Position numbers and translations under genes: made by a program
IMG/VR virus record: IMGVR_UViG_3300034068_000044
Span: 1 to 26,157 of that record
Length of the DNA: 26,157 nucleotides
Reading direction: 5' to 3' (one strand)
Source of the DNA: a virus
In this document: positions 9,101 to 17,800 of the stretch, piece after piece
Numbering within the stretch: position 1 is the stretch's first letter
Layout: each line of letters begins with the position of its first letter
Notes under the pieces: model-generated
Seen by the model: only the letters and a program-made list of their open reading frames with translations
Database searches by the model: none
Told to the model about the DNA's origin: nothing

Positions 9101-10596
9101 AGAGCTATAAAATAAGAGACTCCTTAATTGGAAGAGAGTTTACCCTTGGTGAAAGAGTTACAGCAGTTTCTGCACAAGACTATAAGAAAGCAAATAGGTT
9201 TGCAGATATTACTTACAGTGGGATATACAATGCTGAGTCTAACGTAAACAAGCTGAATGAGTTTAACTTAGGGGTGCTTAACTATAAAACGCTAGAGACT
9301 TCTTTTGGTCCTATTTATATATTGGATGGAAGGGAGACTGACGTTCTTGTTTTGCAAGAGGACAAAATATCTTATGTGCTTGAAAGCAAGAATTTGTTGT
9401 CATCCTCTGCCGGAGGTGGAGCAATTGCGTCTATTCCTGAAGTGTTGGGCACTCAGATTGCTCGTACTGAAAAGTATGGCATTAGCTTTAATCCTGAGAG
9501 CTATGTTCAATGGGGCTTCAATAGATTCTTTACTGATGTAAAGCGTGGTGTAGTCCTTCAGTTGATGGGTGACTCATACTCAAACGACCAACTAAAAATT
9601 GTTTCAGACAGTGGGATGAGAACTTGGTTTAGAGATGAGTTTAATGCATCTTTCAGCACTCAGAAGCTTGGAGGATTTGACCCGTACATGAACGAGTATG
9701 TCTTGTCAACAAATGACATTACTTTACCTGACGAGTTGAAGTGTGTTGATTGTGGTATCTTGAAAACCTTTACACTTTCAACACTTGAGGGAGAGACAGG
9801 AGAGTTTAGTTATTGCGTTGACTTGGGTCCACTTGTTGGAAATTCTTCTGTGTATTGGACTGTAAACAGCATAAGCGTAGATGGTGAGTTTAATGTAGAT
9901 GTAATTTATGATGGCACCACAATAAGTTCAGGACCTGAAACAACATCAGGCTCATTAACTTTTGAGAAAGATAGTATTTCTGTTCAATCTGCAAGTATAG
10001 TAATAACCTATACAGGTGATATGTCATTGACATTTCTTGCAGACTGCTGTAATGCTGAGGAGCTGACAATTATTGAAGTTGTTTTGACTAGCAATTCAGA
10101 TTTAGGTCAAAGCATACATACGGAGTTCAGATATACAAGCGGTACATTTATTGGTCCACTTCAATCTTCATTGGTTACGTTTGCTACAGGAACGTCTCCA
10201 ATCGTTTCAAGATACAACTCAATTACGGGGTCTGTGGGTACGGGGTCTTTTCCTCCCGAGGGAAGTACTATGACCTTGCAGACAAACCAAATAGTTCCTG
10301 ATACGTTTGTGTTCAATCCTTCTAGCGACAAGTTTAAGTATGCAAGGACAAATACATTGTACCCGAACACTACTGTGGGCATAAATAATTTGCTATCGGT
10401 AGCAAGTACTGCAACACCAATTACAGGGGTTGCTCCAACTTATAGCGCATCGTTTACGGTTCCTCTTTCAGTTGATGGTAATAAGCTATATTTGATTTGG
10501 GACTTCAGAGAAGCCACTTCAGTTGAATTGTGTTATACGCCTGCAGAAACCGTAGACCCACAAAAAGATGTTTGCTGTAATTGCGTTGGAACTTAA
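6181..10596 (+). CDS. Tail stabilisation / muzzle-type protein
   Basis: A 1471-residue protein. The N-terminus (FISGRMNKLVDERLLPETEYIDGMNIRM...MGVIENTKGN, residues 9-52) is the characteristic opening of the large stabilisation/muzzle proteins of crAss-like and related Bacteroidetes podoviruses. Further signatures are GYEIGIVYMDMYNRSTTAL...APAWATRYKFVIKP (about 580-645) and the block ADITYSGIYN...LNEFNLGVLNYKTLE...VLQEDKISYVL...VLGTQIA...YGISFNPESYVQWGFNRFFTDVKRGVVL (about 1007-1128). It should form the distal nozzle of the short tail below the ring proteins. The last ~290 residues look like appended beta-sandwich domains with Cys pairs (C1188-x2-C1191) and a CCNC end (1465-1468). The ATG at 6181 lies one base after the previous stop. 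Sure of the family; the functional name follows crAss-like work. Confidence 0.78.
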   Translation: MTKISRTFISGRMNKLVDERLLPETEYIDGMNIRMGSTEKSEMGVIENTKGNLPLTSLRYIDGTELSTSARCIGAIEDSANETLYWFVHDDNFSLGATGVLDLIVSFNILTNILTYHVISIDDGSGVSSTLNFNSKYLITGVNIINNLLFFTDGYNQPRCINTTRNYPNPVSFIDSISAEELLVIKRPPVESPVVQPIVTSGQQNFMDTRFISFAYRYRYIDGEYSATSQWSQISFVPNPFSFSLNSMLNEGMVNFCNTAIVNYNTGSSLVVGIDLLFKESASNIVKVIEKLDKADLGLADDTVYQFTFSNSKIFTILGTNEVLRLYDNVPRLAVAQTIMGNRLMYGNYQEGYDLIDKNGNPVKFEYTTSLISETIGQSDVDTSFSTGSYDIDTPESIPNSVISIDLTGFSLVAGAAISVEMSIAHESFSGDLPFPAETTDNISIDFSFFLTQNYSSVYQMATSPEFQSAVGTTLNIKPVYSAVPGTETSCDGITFTDLINCVLPNNLDALQKFRSGVDSVNTPVSIITSPASSVIQFQLIAMNYVNNTVTPTQNVFEYYSFTFANATFQEIANPQSLHSNRGYEIGIVYMDMYNRSTTALVSPNNTEHIPCGFSPNKNGIRVTIPFTQVAPAWATRYKFVIKPDAEKYEIIYSNLFFTDENTNEVWFYLEGENARKVEIGDRYIVKADTSGPLLNCAYATVLDKAVQAADFITPIEDVTIPAGVYMKMNPNSFSAVVDPNSTVAPGGKQACAPKGGNYSYLAYPMNKFNTVTGLYEDYTVPAGSRIKLYIEWSRAGVGGSCEQRGYVLEQNYVSSADYDNMYDWFIGENIESSLDNGTSTDGITSVEFIPTIGPVAPYYNFDIVYLRFNRNLATLQLTLEMSTGKSCTGGQPNRRKYCVYADIEVFRALDTIIFETEPLDASPDIFFENNLSFSIDADGNHSGNVQDQDIATNTPAIVDTMFFNCFSFGNGAESYKIRDSLIGREFTLGERVTAVSAQDYKKANRFADITYSGIYNAESNVNKLNEFNLGVLNYKTLETSFGPIYILDGRETDVLVLQEDKISYVLESKNLLSSSAGGGAIASIPEVLGTQIARTEKYGISFNPESYVQWGFNRFFTDVKRGVVLQLMGDSYSNDQLKIVSDSGMRTWFRDEFNASFSTQKLGGFDPYMNEYVLSTNDITLPDELKCVDCGILKTFTLSTLEGETGEFSYCVDLGPLVGNSSVYWTVNSISVDGEFNVDVIYDGTTISSGPETTSGSLTFEKDSISVQSASIVITYTGDMSLTFLADCCNAEELTIIEVVLTSNSDLGQSIHTEFRYTSGTFIGPLQSSLVTFATGTSPIVSRYNSITGSVGTGSFPPEGSTMTLQTNQIVPDTFVFNPSSDKFKYARTNTLYPNTTVGINNLLSVASTATPITGVAPTYSASFTVPLSVDGNKLYLIWDFREATSVELCYTPAETVDPQKDVCCNCVGT

Positions 10597-10613
10597 TTTA
10601 TAAAAAAAATAGT

Positions 10614-11549
10614 ATGTCAACACCTACATCATGTTACTTAGATGCTCCTAGCCTCGGCTCGGCTACTAAAATATTTACGGATAGCAACCTAACGATATGT
10701 GCGGCTGATGGGTTTTACTCTGACGGAGTGATAACAAGGCAGTTGCTTGGATGCGTTTTACTTCCTGAACAACCTTGCCCGTCATGCGCTTTGTCCTGCG
10801 AGGGTGGTATTACTTACGACTCAACATCGGGCTTGACAGGAGTTTATCTAGTAAACCTTGACACGGGAAGTACTTTTGCTGATGTTGGAGCGATTATCGT
10901 AAAGTTCACAGGAACTACGTTTCCTAGTGGTATAAGTGTTTTGTTTAACGGTAATGTTTATAACAAGTTAAGTTCTGAGACGTTTGGTTATTTAGCAGGA
11001 GCACCGGGATTGACTACCTACGTTGGCGATGTTGCTACAGATAGTGGGTTAGTAGCAGGTAGCCCATACACAGCATTGAATGAATATGAGTTTGATGGTG
11101 CTACATATGTGCTTACGGGAGATACTCAAAGTTTTACAATTGTTCCAACTCAGTTGGATTTAACTGCAGGTAATCCTGACGATATGTATATGGTTATACC
11201 AAAAACATCTCCCACTCCATACGACTTGAACATTTCAATATTTGCGCCCATCGCAGGGGCAGACTTTGGTTTTGCTGCTTATTGTCCTGCAGTGCTGCCT
11301 TCGTTTTTATGCGAGCCTGCAACAACGGCTGAGGCTGTTTGTGCCTCAGAGGTTATATCACAGGAGCGGTATACAGCAGTTGTTAATGGAAATCTTACTG
11401 AGCACGGGTTGTACGATTGGGTTTTTTATGACAACTGTGGAGAGTTCCCTTTAGACGATGGGTATTATAGGTCATTACAATGCCCTCCGGGATTTGATTA
11501 TTTTATAGCACAGAATGGAGTTATAATATCTTTTGGGACGTGCGCTTAA
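10614..11549 (+). CDS. Cys-rich tail-associated structural protein
   Basis: A 311-residue protein. I place the start at the ATG at 10614 (MSTPTSCYLDAPSLG) rather than an in-frame TTG at 10581, which would overlap the muzzle gene; an A-rich run precedes the ATG. The N-terminus (FTDSNLTICAADGFYSDGVITRQLLG, about 20-45) resembles short beta repeats seen in tail proteins of Bacteroidetes phages. There are 12 cysteines, including EQPCPSCALSC (CxxCxxxC, near residue 50). The rest is beta-rich and Gly/Thr/Ser-rich, with no coiled coil and no signal peptide. The place directly after the muzzle gene points to a tail decoration, fibre or receptor-binding subunit, but no enzymatic or carbohydrate-binding motif is visible. 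The cysteines could bind metal or form disulfides in the mature virion. Confidence 0.55.
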   Translation: MSTPTSCYLDAPSLGSATKIFTDSNLTICAADGFYSDGVITRQLLGCVLLPEQPCPSCALSCEGGITYDSTSGLTGVYLVNLDTGSTFADVGAIIVKFTGTTFPSGISVLFNGNVYNKLSSETFGYLAGAPGLTTYVGDVATDSGLVAGSPYTALNEYEFDGATYVLTGDTQSFTIVPTQLDLTAGNPDDMYMVIPKTSPTPYDLNISIFAPIAGADFGFAAYCPAVLPSFLCEPATTAEAVCASEVISQERYTAVVNGNLTEHGLYDWVFYDNCGEFPLDDGYYRSLQCPPGFDYFIAQNGVIISFGTCA

Positions 11550-11567
11550 TATTTTAAAAAATAAAAA

Positions 11568-12380
11568 ATGCCTTACAATAATTACACATTGACGTATAGC
11601 GAAGGAGTTGAAGGTTGGGTATCTTTCTACTCTTATTATCCTGACTACATGGTTGGGATGAATAACTACTTTTACACTTTCAAGGGTGGTAACTTGTACA
11701 GGCACAATGTAAACGAATTGAGGAATACGTTCTATGACGATTGGTTTATTCGTATTGGCAATCCGTCAGGAGCTTTTACGTCTGCTTCTATTCAGAGCGT
11801 TCTTAATCAGTCTGTACTAGAGAACAAGCTATTCAAGACCATTGACATTAGAGGTACTGCTCCTTGGGAAGTGCAGCTAGAGACAGACCTTCAGAACTCA
11901 GGCTATATTGAGCTAAATTGGTTTCAGAAGAAAGAGGCGACTTACTTTGCTTTTATAAGAAATAACTCAAACGGTCAGTTACCATTGAGAAGCTTGAACG
12001 GAATTGGAAATAGCATTAGCGTTACCGGTAGTGGCACTATCATCAGCTTTAGTATTTCTCCATTGATTTCAGTAGGGGACATTATCAGTATCGGAGACTT
12101 CTTGTATTTTCTTTCAGGCACTGCACCTTTACTTGCAGGTACTGTAACAGCTATAAATGTCAACTACCCGGCAGGCATAAACAATATAGTAATAAACAAT
12201 ATAGTGCCTAATGCGGTGCCTATACCAACGCAAACAAACTTTTTCTTGTATATAAAAAATTCGGTAGCTGAGTCCCATGGTGTGCTAGGTCACTACTGTA
12301 AGTTCACTATGCAAAACAGCTATGCAAGCAAAATTGAGCTTTTTGCGCTAGGCGGAGATGTAATGAAAAGTTTTCCTTAA
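11568..12380 (+). CDS. Conserved tail-associated structural protein
   Basis: A 270-residue protein. Its N-terminus (TLTYSEGVEGWVSFYSYYPDYMVGMNNYFYTFKGGNLYRHN, residues 7-48) followed by VNELRNTFYDDW is a very recognisable motif in Bacteroidetes podoviruses. I recall similar 'GWVSF..F.P....NxYYTF..G.LYxH' segments as part of larger muzzle-type proteins in crAss-like phages; here it is a separate gene. A beta module with SVGDIISIGDFLYFL...AGTVTAINVN (about 165-205) follows. The C-terminal FLYIKNSVAESHGVLGHYCKFTMQN...ELFALGGDVMKSFP (225-270) is also typical. It is probably a partner of the muzzle in the short tail. The ATG at 11568 follows AAAAAATAAAAA. No catalytic residues are seen. Confidence 0.6.
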   Translation: MPYNNYTLTYSEGVEGWVSFYSYYPDYMVGMNNYFYTFKGGNLYRHNVNELRNTFYDDWFIRIGNPSGAFTSASIQSVLNQSVLENKLFKTIDIRGTAPWEVQLETDLQNSGYIELNWFQKKEATYFAFIRNNSNGQLPLRSLNGIGNSISVTGSGTIISFSISPLISVGDIISIGDFLYFLSGTAPLLAGTVTAINVNYPAGINNIVINNIVPNAVPIPTQTNFFLYIKNSVAESHGVLGHYCKFTMQNSYASKIELFALGGDVMKSFP

Positions 12381-12386
12381 ATTCAA

Positions 12387-12394
12387 TACCTTTG
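12387..12394 (+). promoter_or_regulatory. Bacteroidetes-type -7 box giving a near-leaderless mRNA
   Basis: TACCTTTG matches TAnnTTTG exactly, and its last base is only 5 bases before the ATG at 12400. The -7 spacing would put the transcription start at or within a base or two of the start codon. No clear -33 TTTG is seen upstream, though a TTTTC lies at 12371-12375. Confidence 0.45.
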
Positions 12395-12399
12395 TATGT

Positions 12400-12813
12400 A
12401 TGGGAACATTAAGCGCACGTAAGCTAAATAAATTTGATTACGATGATATTTTGCTAGGATGGTGGAAGGATTGGGAGTGGGAAGCTCCGACCAAAGACTT
12501 TCTTCCCGATAACGGGGAGGGTGGTATAATAATATTCGATGGAGAGGTTCCTATTTGTGCAGGTTTTGCGTATCTAACGAACTCAAAGGTAGCTTGGGTT
12601 GATTGGATTATATCCGACAAGAATTATAACGAAAAGCCTACACGGAAGGAAGCAATAATAATGTTGATTTCGTCATTAACAAATGTGTGCAAAAAGGTAG
12701 ATTTTAAATATTGCTATGCTTTAATAAAGAATCAGTCTTTGATTAAAGTGTATGAGGAACTAGGGTATGTGCAGGGTGATAATTATACAACAGAAATGAT
12801 TAAAGTATTATAA
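12400..12813 (+). CDS. GNAT-like acetyltransferase-fold protein
   Basis: A 137-residue protein with the layout of a GNAT N-acetyltransferase. After an N-terminal WWKDWEWEAPTKDFLPDNG (residues 21-39), a beta hairpin GGIIIFDGEVPICAGFAYLTNSKVAWVDWIISDK (40-74) leads to the expected acetyl-CoA-loop/helix region (NEKPTRKEAIIMLISSL), where the usual R/QxxGxG/A motif is degenerate. A C-terminal LIKNQSLIKVYEELGYV (108-124) matches GNAT motif B. Such small WWKxW...DFLP...AGF..TNS proteins occur within late operons of Bacteroidetes phages, in my recollection. The substrate is unknown; it could acetylate a virion or host protein, or be a structural derivative without activity. It ends one base before the ATG of the next gene and may have its own promoter (12387-12394). 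Confidence 0.6.
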   Translation: MGTLSARKLNKFDYDDILLGWWKDWEWEAPTKDFLPDNGEGGIIIFDGEVPICAGFAYLTNSKVAWVDWIISDKNYNEKPTRKEAIIMLISSLTNVCKKVDFKYCYALIKNQSLIKVYEELGYVQGDNYTTEMIKVL

Positions 12814-12814
12814 T

Positions 12815-13675
12815 ATGGCAGCAATAACAACTGCAGCGATAGGCGCAGGTATATCACTAGCTAGTGCAGCTAAATCCTTCTCTGACGCATCTAAGCAAAA
12901 GAAGGCTCAGAAAGAAGCTGAAGCAGCAGGAGCAGCAGCAATGAAAGCAGCTCGCCAAAAGCTTGACAAAAATATGTACGAGTCTCTAGCTGTTAACAAA
13001 GAGCCATATGAGATGGCTCAAGAAACAATAATTGCTCAAGGAGCACAGGCTACAGAGGCGGCAAGGGAAAGCGAAAGGGGTGTGGCTGCTACGGCAGGAG
13101 CTGTTCAGCAGGCTACAAACGAGGCTACAGCAGGACTTAGGACTCAAATGGGCTCAGATTTAATGGATATTCAAGAAAAAGTAGTCACTGAAGACGCTAA
13201 TCTACAAAAGTTGCAAGCAAACCTAGACGTAGGGGAAGCGGAAGGTGCAGCACAAGCGGCAGCGGATTTACAGGCAGCCTCAGCAGCATCGTTGTCTCAA
13301 GGGTTTGCGAGCGCTACAAGTGCTGCTCAGCAAGGATTAGCTATGACTGAAGGGCTTGGAAAGACTCGCAGTGGAAGGATAACTTCTCAGATAAATAAAA
13401 AAGGATTAGGATTGGTGGGTCAAGCAGATTTGCAGAAAAGCGTTGGAGCAATGGGAACGATTAATGGAGTGGACTTTAGTGGTGTTTCAAATATGGCTCC
13501 AAATGAATACAACGCATTTATGGTTGGCGTGAAACCAAAAACTTTAAAGGCTCTTCAAAATCAATTACAATTTTCTTCTTTTAAGCCCGGATATACCCCT
13601 AAGCCATTTGGTACACAGGCTGCTCTTCCTCCTGTTTTACAATACGGGTATAATATTCCGGGATTGGGAGGGTAA
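12815..13675 (+). CDS. Internal virion protein, Ala-rich (T7 gp14-like position)
   Basis: A 286-residue, Ala/Gln/Glu-rich protein. It opens with a Gly/Ala hydrophobic stretch (AAITTAAIGAGISLASAAKSF, residues 2-22) that could insert into a membrane, then a long helical region (about 25-180) full of heptad-like AAxxA patterns, and a more mixed C-terminus rich in Gly, Pro and Tyr. Ala-rich helical proteins starting with such a segment and coded just before larger ejected proteins are typical internal core proteins of podoviruses, like T7 gp14, which forms a channel in the outer membrane. There is no sequence proof of homology to gp14; the call comes from composition and order. It starts one base after the stop of the GNAT-like gene. 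Confidence 0.6.
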   Translation: MAAITTAAIGAGISLASAAKSFSDASKQKKAQKEAEAAGAAAMKAARQKLDKNMYESLAVNKEPYEMAQETIIAQGAQATEAARESERGVAATAGAVQQATNEATAGLRTQMGSDLMDIQEKVVTEDANLQKLQANLDVGEAEGAAQAAADLQAASAASLSQGFASATSAAQQGLAMTEGLGKTRSGRITSQINKKGLGLVGQADLQKSVGAMGTINGVDFSGVSNMAPNEYNAFMVGVKPKTLKALQNQLQFSSFKPGYTPKPFGTQAALPPVLQYGYNIPGLGG

Positions 13676-13700
13676 TAAAATAAAAAATAAAAAATAATAA

Positions 13701-14867
13701 ATGGCAAAGTCGTATTATAAATATGTAGAAAGAGAGGCGGACAGTTTTGTAAATTGGGCAGACATCGGTAAGAATATGTCTGACATGCTTGCTGAGACCA
13801 ACCGTGTACGTAAGGAAAAGAAAGATGCTCTCGACAAATCATCTAGAGATTTTCAAAGCTATCTAAACAATAATACTCCTACAGGGCAAGATGAATCTGC
13901 TAGAAAAGAGGCGTTGATATTTGCAGACAATGCATCTAAGTTTATGCTGATGCAAGACACGCTTCTTAAAAGTGGAATGATGAAGCTAAAGGACTATACC
14001 ATTGGCAGGCAGAACATACTTGACGACACAGAAAGACTATTTAACACCATGAAAGAGTACCAAACTCAGTACGGTGAAAGGATGCAAAGGTATAATGATG
14101 GCATTTCATCACTTGGAGAGGTTATGGATATGGAGGAACTTGAAGGCTTTGCTGATTGGGAGAAGTCAGGCGCTTACATTAACCCACAGACGGGTCGTGT
14201 TGTCATGGCTAAGAAAGAGGAGCAAACCGTAGACGGCAAGAAGATTTATACAATGAGCAAAAACCCAAATACTTTTTCTAGCATTGCTACACTTAACGGA
14301 TTGATGCGAGAGAAATGGAATAAATTTGACGTGGCAAAAGCTACCGAGGAGTGGACTTCTGATTTAGGAACAAATTTAGAAGAGATGACTGTAACACCTG
14401 CAACTGTTCTACAGAAGGGATTGACAAGGTCAAGAGAAGATATTACAAAAAGAACTGACCTAGCTGAAGACGAAAAGACTGTTCTATATAAATTTGTTGA
14501 TGCCGAGAATGACTATATAAAAGCCTCTTTAGTAAATCCATTTAATAGAGCATCTACTCTATTGGACTATGTTGAAAAAGCGTCTAACAAGCAAAAGTAT
14601 TTTTTTACTCGGGACCCTGATGTAGCGAAGAGTAATCCTGCTGCTATTCTTCAGATTATAAATCCTGTTACACAAGCAAGGACATTTGAGTTTAGTGATG
14701 AGCAGATAAAAGCTTCGGAAGAGTATGTTAGAGGGTTCGCTAGGTCTAAGTATAAAAAATCAGTTAAGGAAGAGAGCACTCCTCAATTAAAGCCACCGCC
14801 ACAACCACGGAAGGCTGCTAGTAAGCCTAAAACTACTACTACCGGTTCCTCTTTTAGTAATTTCTAA
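13701..14867 (+). CDS. Internal virion protein (T7 gp15-like position)
   Basis: A 388-residue, helical, charged protein. The N-terminus AKSYYKYVEREADSFVNWADIGKNMSDMLAETNRVRKEKKDALDKSSRDFQSYL (residues 2-55) is a pattern I associate with internal virion proteins of flavobacterial podoviruses, coded between an Ala-rich protein and a giant protein as here. The C-terminus is a low-complexity Pro/Lys/Ser/Thr tail (TPQLKPPPQPRKAASKPKTTTTGSS, about 357-384). In T7-like phages this position makes gp15, part of the ejected trans-envelope tube. No enzymatic motif is visible. It starts at the ATG at 13701 after a run of AAATAA repeats and is followed 15 bases later by the giant gene. Confidence 0.6.
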   Translation: MAKSYYKYVEREADSFVNWADIGKNMSDMLAETNRVRKEKKDALDKSSRDFQSYLNNNTPTGQDESARKEALIFADNASKFMLMQDTLLKSGMMKLKDYTIGRQNILDDTERLFNTMKEYQTQYGERMQRYNDGISSLGEVMDMEELEGFADWEKSGAYINPQTGRVVMAKKEEQTVDGKKIYTMSKNPNTFSSIATLNGLMREKWNKFDVAKATEEWTSDLGTNLEEMTVTPATVLQKGLTRSREDITKRTDLAEDEKTVLYKFVDAENDYIKASLVNPFNRASTLLDYVEKASNKQKYFFTRDPDVAKSNPAAILQIINPVTQARTFEFSDEQIKASEEYVRGFARSKYKKSVKEESTPQLKPPPQPRKAASKPKTTTTGSSFSNF

Positions 14868-14882
14868 TTAATTTTAAAGAAA

Positions 14883-17800
14883 ATGGACGAAAAAGCAATT
14901 GATCTCTTATACAAAAGAGCAAAGTCTGAGGGTTACACTAAGAGTGTAGATGAATTTGTTGTATTGCTTCATAATAATGATAAAGCATTTAACCTCATGT
15001 TCTCATATGCAAAGGAGAATGGCTACCAAAAAGATGAGAACTCTTTTGCTGAACTTGTAGGCAAAAAAAAAAGCGCAGCACAACCAATCCCGAAGAGCGT
15101 ATTTCCCGTTATACCTACCATCCCCACCGCTACGGAATCGTCTGCGGCAGTTGGTTCTTCGGCTTCACCAAAACAACCAAAACCGAAGAGCGCATTCCCC
15201 GTTCAGCCTAATATACCAAGTGCTCCGGCAGCTAGTGCTCCGGCTTCACCAAAAAAGACGGGACCGGTTCGGAGTCTAGTGCCAATCTCCCCGGAAGTTG
15301 GTTCTTCGGTTTCACCAAAAGAAAGTAAATTTAATGTAGAAGAATTTTTAAAAAGCACTAAGCAGCAACCGCAAAAAATATCTTCTGACAATTTGGTTTT
15401 GCCAAAGTTTTATGACCCGGTTACGGACTCAAAGAATATTGCAGAAACAGCTAAGCGTAAGGCAGAAAATGCAAGGCTATTAAATATTCAAAAAATAAAA
15501 GATGCTCAGAAGAAAAAAGAAGAGGATGCTAGAATAAAGGCTGCTGCAATTGGTATTGTAAAGACCCCTGAGTTTCAAAGCAAGTTAACCATTGTTGACG
15601 ACAAGCTTATAGACCAAGATGAGGATGCTGTTGTCACTAGAATGAATAGAGAGTTTGGGCGTTATGGGTTTACATTTGAGAAAACAGGTATTGGTGATGC
15701 TATGATAGTGCGCTCGTTTGATGGCAAGCATACCCTTGATGTTGACTTAGACCCTTTCAAAAAATCAACCGAGATAGAAGAAGCTTCAAATCTCCGTAAA
15801 TTCTTAACGTCTTATGCTCAAGAAGATTTTAAGATAAAAGACGAAGACTTTCTTAGCCAAGCATACAAGGCTCAAAATTTAAGAAAGGTGGGTAGGCTTA
15901 ATCCTGATGGCACCGAGTCCACTGTAAAGATGACTTCTTTTGAACAGGATGGTAAGTTCTATGCCATGCCTACACTATTCCCCAAGGACCCCAATAACTA
16001 CAATACTAGCCCAAGCACTTGGGATGAATTATCTTTTGATAAGGCGCTGAAGGTTGCAAGGGAAAGAGGCGAGCTGTTCCAATTTAAAACAGATCAAGAG
16101 GCAAAAGATTTTGCAAAAGGCTCTTGGAAAGATGTTAGCACAAGAGATGTTGAGGCTGACAAGTTCTACAAGTCAAGGGGTTTAGATTACATCTCAGAAA
16201 AGAAAAGGTACGATAAATACAAAGAACTAGATGACATCATAGACTTTGTTGAGGGTAACAACGAGGAGGGTAGAGAAGGGTTGAAGAAAACAAATCCTGA
16301 GTTGTTTATAAATGGTCGCTTAAGAGAGGATGCTGAAGAGTATATAAAGGAAATAAAAAATCAAAGAGATGCATTAGAACCTGTTGTAAAAGACTACGGT
16401 TTTTTTGATGACGCAAAGTCTGAAGTTGCTCGTATGGATTGGGATGCAAAACTTGCAGAAAGAGAGAAGGAGATAGTAGGTCAGGCTATTAAAATAAATA
16501 ACGAGGCGAAAGCGATAGAATATGAACTTGATGCAAAATCAATCGAAACGTTTGGTATTCCGGCAAAGGACCTTCTTAAGTATAAGAATACAGACCCTAA
16601 CATGCAGGCTGAGTTTGATGTGATAACAAAGGAGTACTATTCAGTTCAACAAACTCAAAAAGAAGCAGCAACAAAATTTGAAGTAGCAAAAACTTATTTT
16701 GATGCAAAGGCAGACAAGCAAATAAATGGAGAGTTAAAAGAAAATTTAAGAGGCTTTTGGAACTCTACTTATGATGCTTATAGTCAAGGACTAATTGGGG
16801 AGCAATTATTATCTTTCACAATGCCCGGTGGTAAAGACGTTTCTTCTTTTGCAGACAGAAAAGAGGCTGCGGAGTATATTGCCAAGCAGTATGCTGATAT
16901 GTACAATACAGAAAGCAGGGCAATGGCTCGTTGGAGAAATACAAGAGGATTCCAAGAAGGATTAGGAGTTATTGCTGATGACCCTGCGGAGTTTTTGTCT
17001 ACATGGGTAGCTACTTCTGTTTCTCAAATATTGCCTTATGGTTGGAAGATTATTGCAGGCTCTACAGCAACAGGTGCCGGAGTTGGTGCGGCAATAGGTG
17101 CTCCGGTAGGCGGAGTAGGAGCTATACCCGGTCTTATTACAGGTGCAGGATATGGATTTAGGTCAGGCATGGCAATTACTAACCTTGCTGCTGAATATAC
17201 AGGCGCTATAATGTCTGCGGTTGAAAGCAATGGGTATAATCCAATGGACCCTGAGTCATTAGCAGAAGCTCTTGGGAAGAAAGAAATTTGGGATGAAGGG
17301 AAAAACATAGGTTTAACTAGGGGTATACCTATTGCAGTAGTTGACATGCTTTCAGCCGGTCTTGCAGGAAGAATTTTTAAGCCTGCGAGTGCGTTAGCTT
17401 CCCGAACTAAAAAGATTGCTCTTGGTGCAGCAGAGCGTCTTGTGATTGACCCTGTTGCTGAAGGAACAGGAGAGCTTTTTGCGCAAGGAGCAGAAATTAT
17501 TACGGGAACAGGCAGAAAGAGTATAGGATGGAAGGAGATAGCTGAAGAGACGATGGGTGGCTTAGGTAACAATACTATCAATTGGGGTATGAATACATAC
17601 AAAGACCTAAGAGATAAAAACAATATAGACATAGCTAACAGCTTTACTAATATTGCGAACATAAGCTCTGAGAGTGCTTCTGACGAAAAGATTACTACTT
17701 GGGTTGACAATATGTTGCAGCTTAAGAAGATTGACGCTGATGTTGCTCAAAGAATAAATGAGAATGTTGGTTTGAGGAGAGAGGCGAGAGAGTTGTTAGA

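Noticed and set aside
10581-10613. TTG at 10581 as start of the Cys-rich tail gene
   Set aside because: It overlaps the muzzle gene and adds a non-conserved-looking stretch; the ATG at 10614 follows the usual A-rich leader.
12361-12380. Hairpin GAAAA/TTTTC before the GNAT-like gene as a terminator
   Set aside because: The stem is only five A-T-rich pairs with a one-base loop and overlaps the coding end; too weak.
17036-17710. 224-codon antisense open frame
   Set aside because: It lies opposite the Gly/Ala-rich membrane segment of the giant gene, where codon bias opens the reverse frame; it has no recognisable domain and no leader or promoter.
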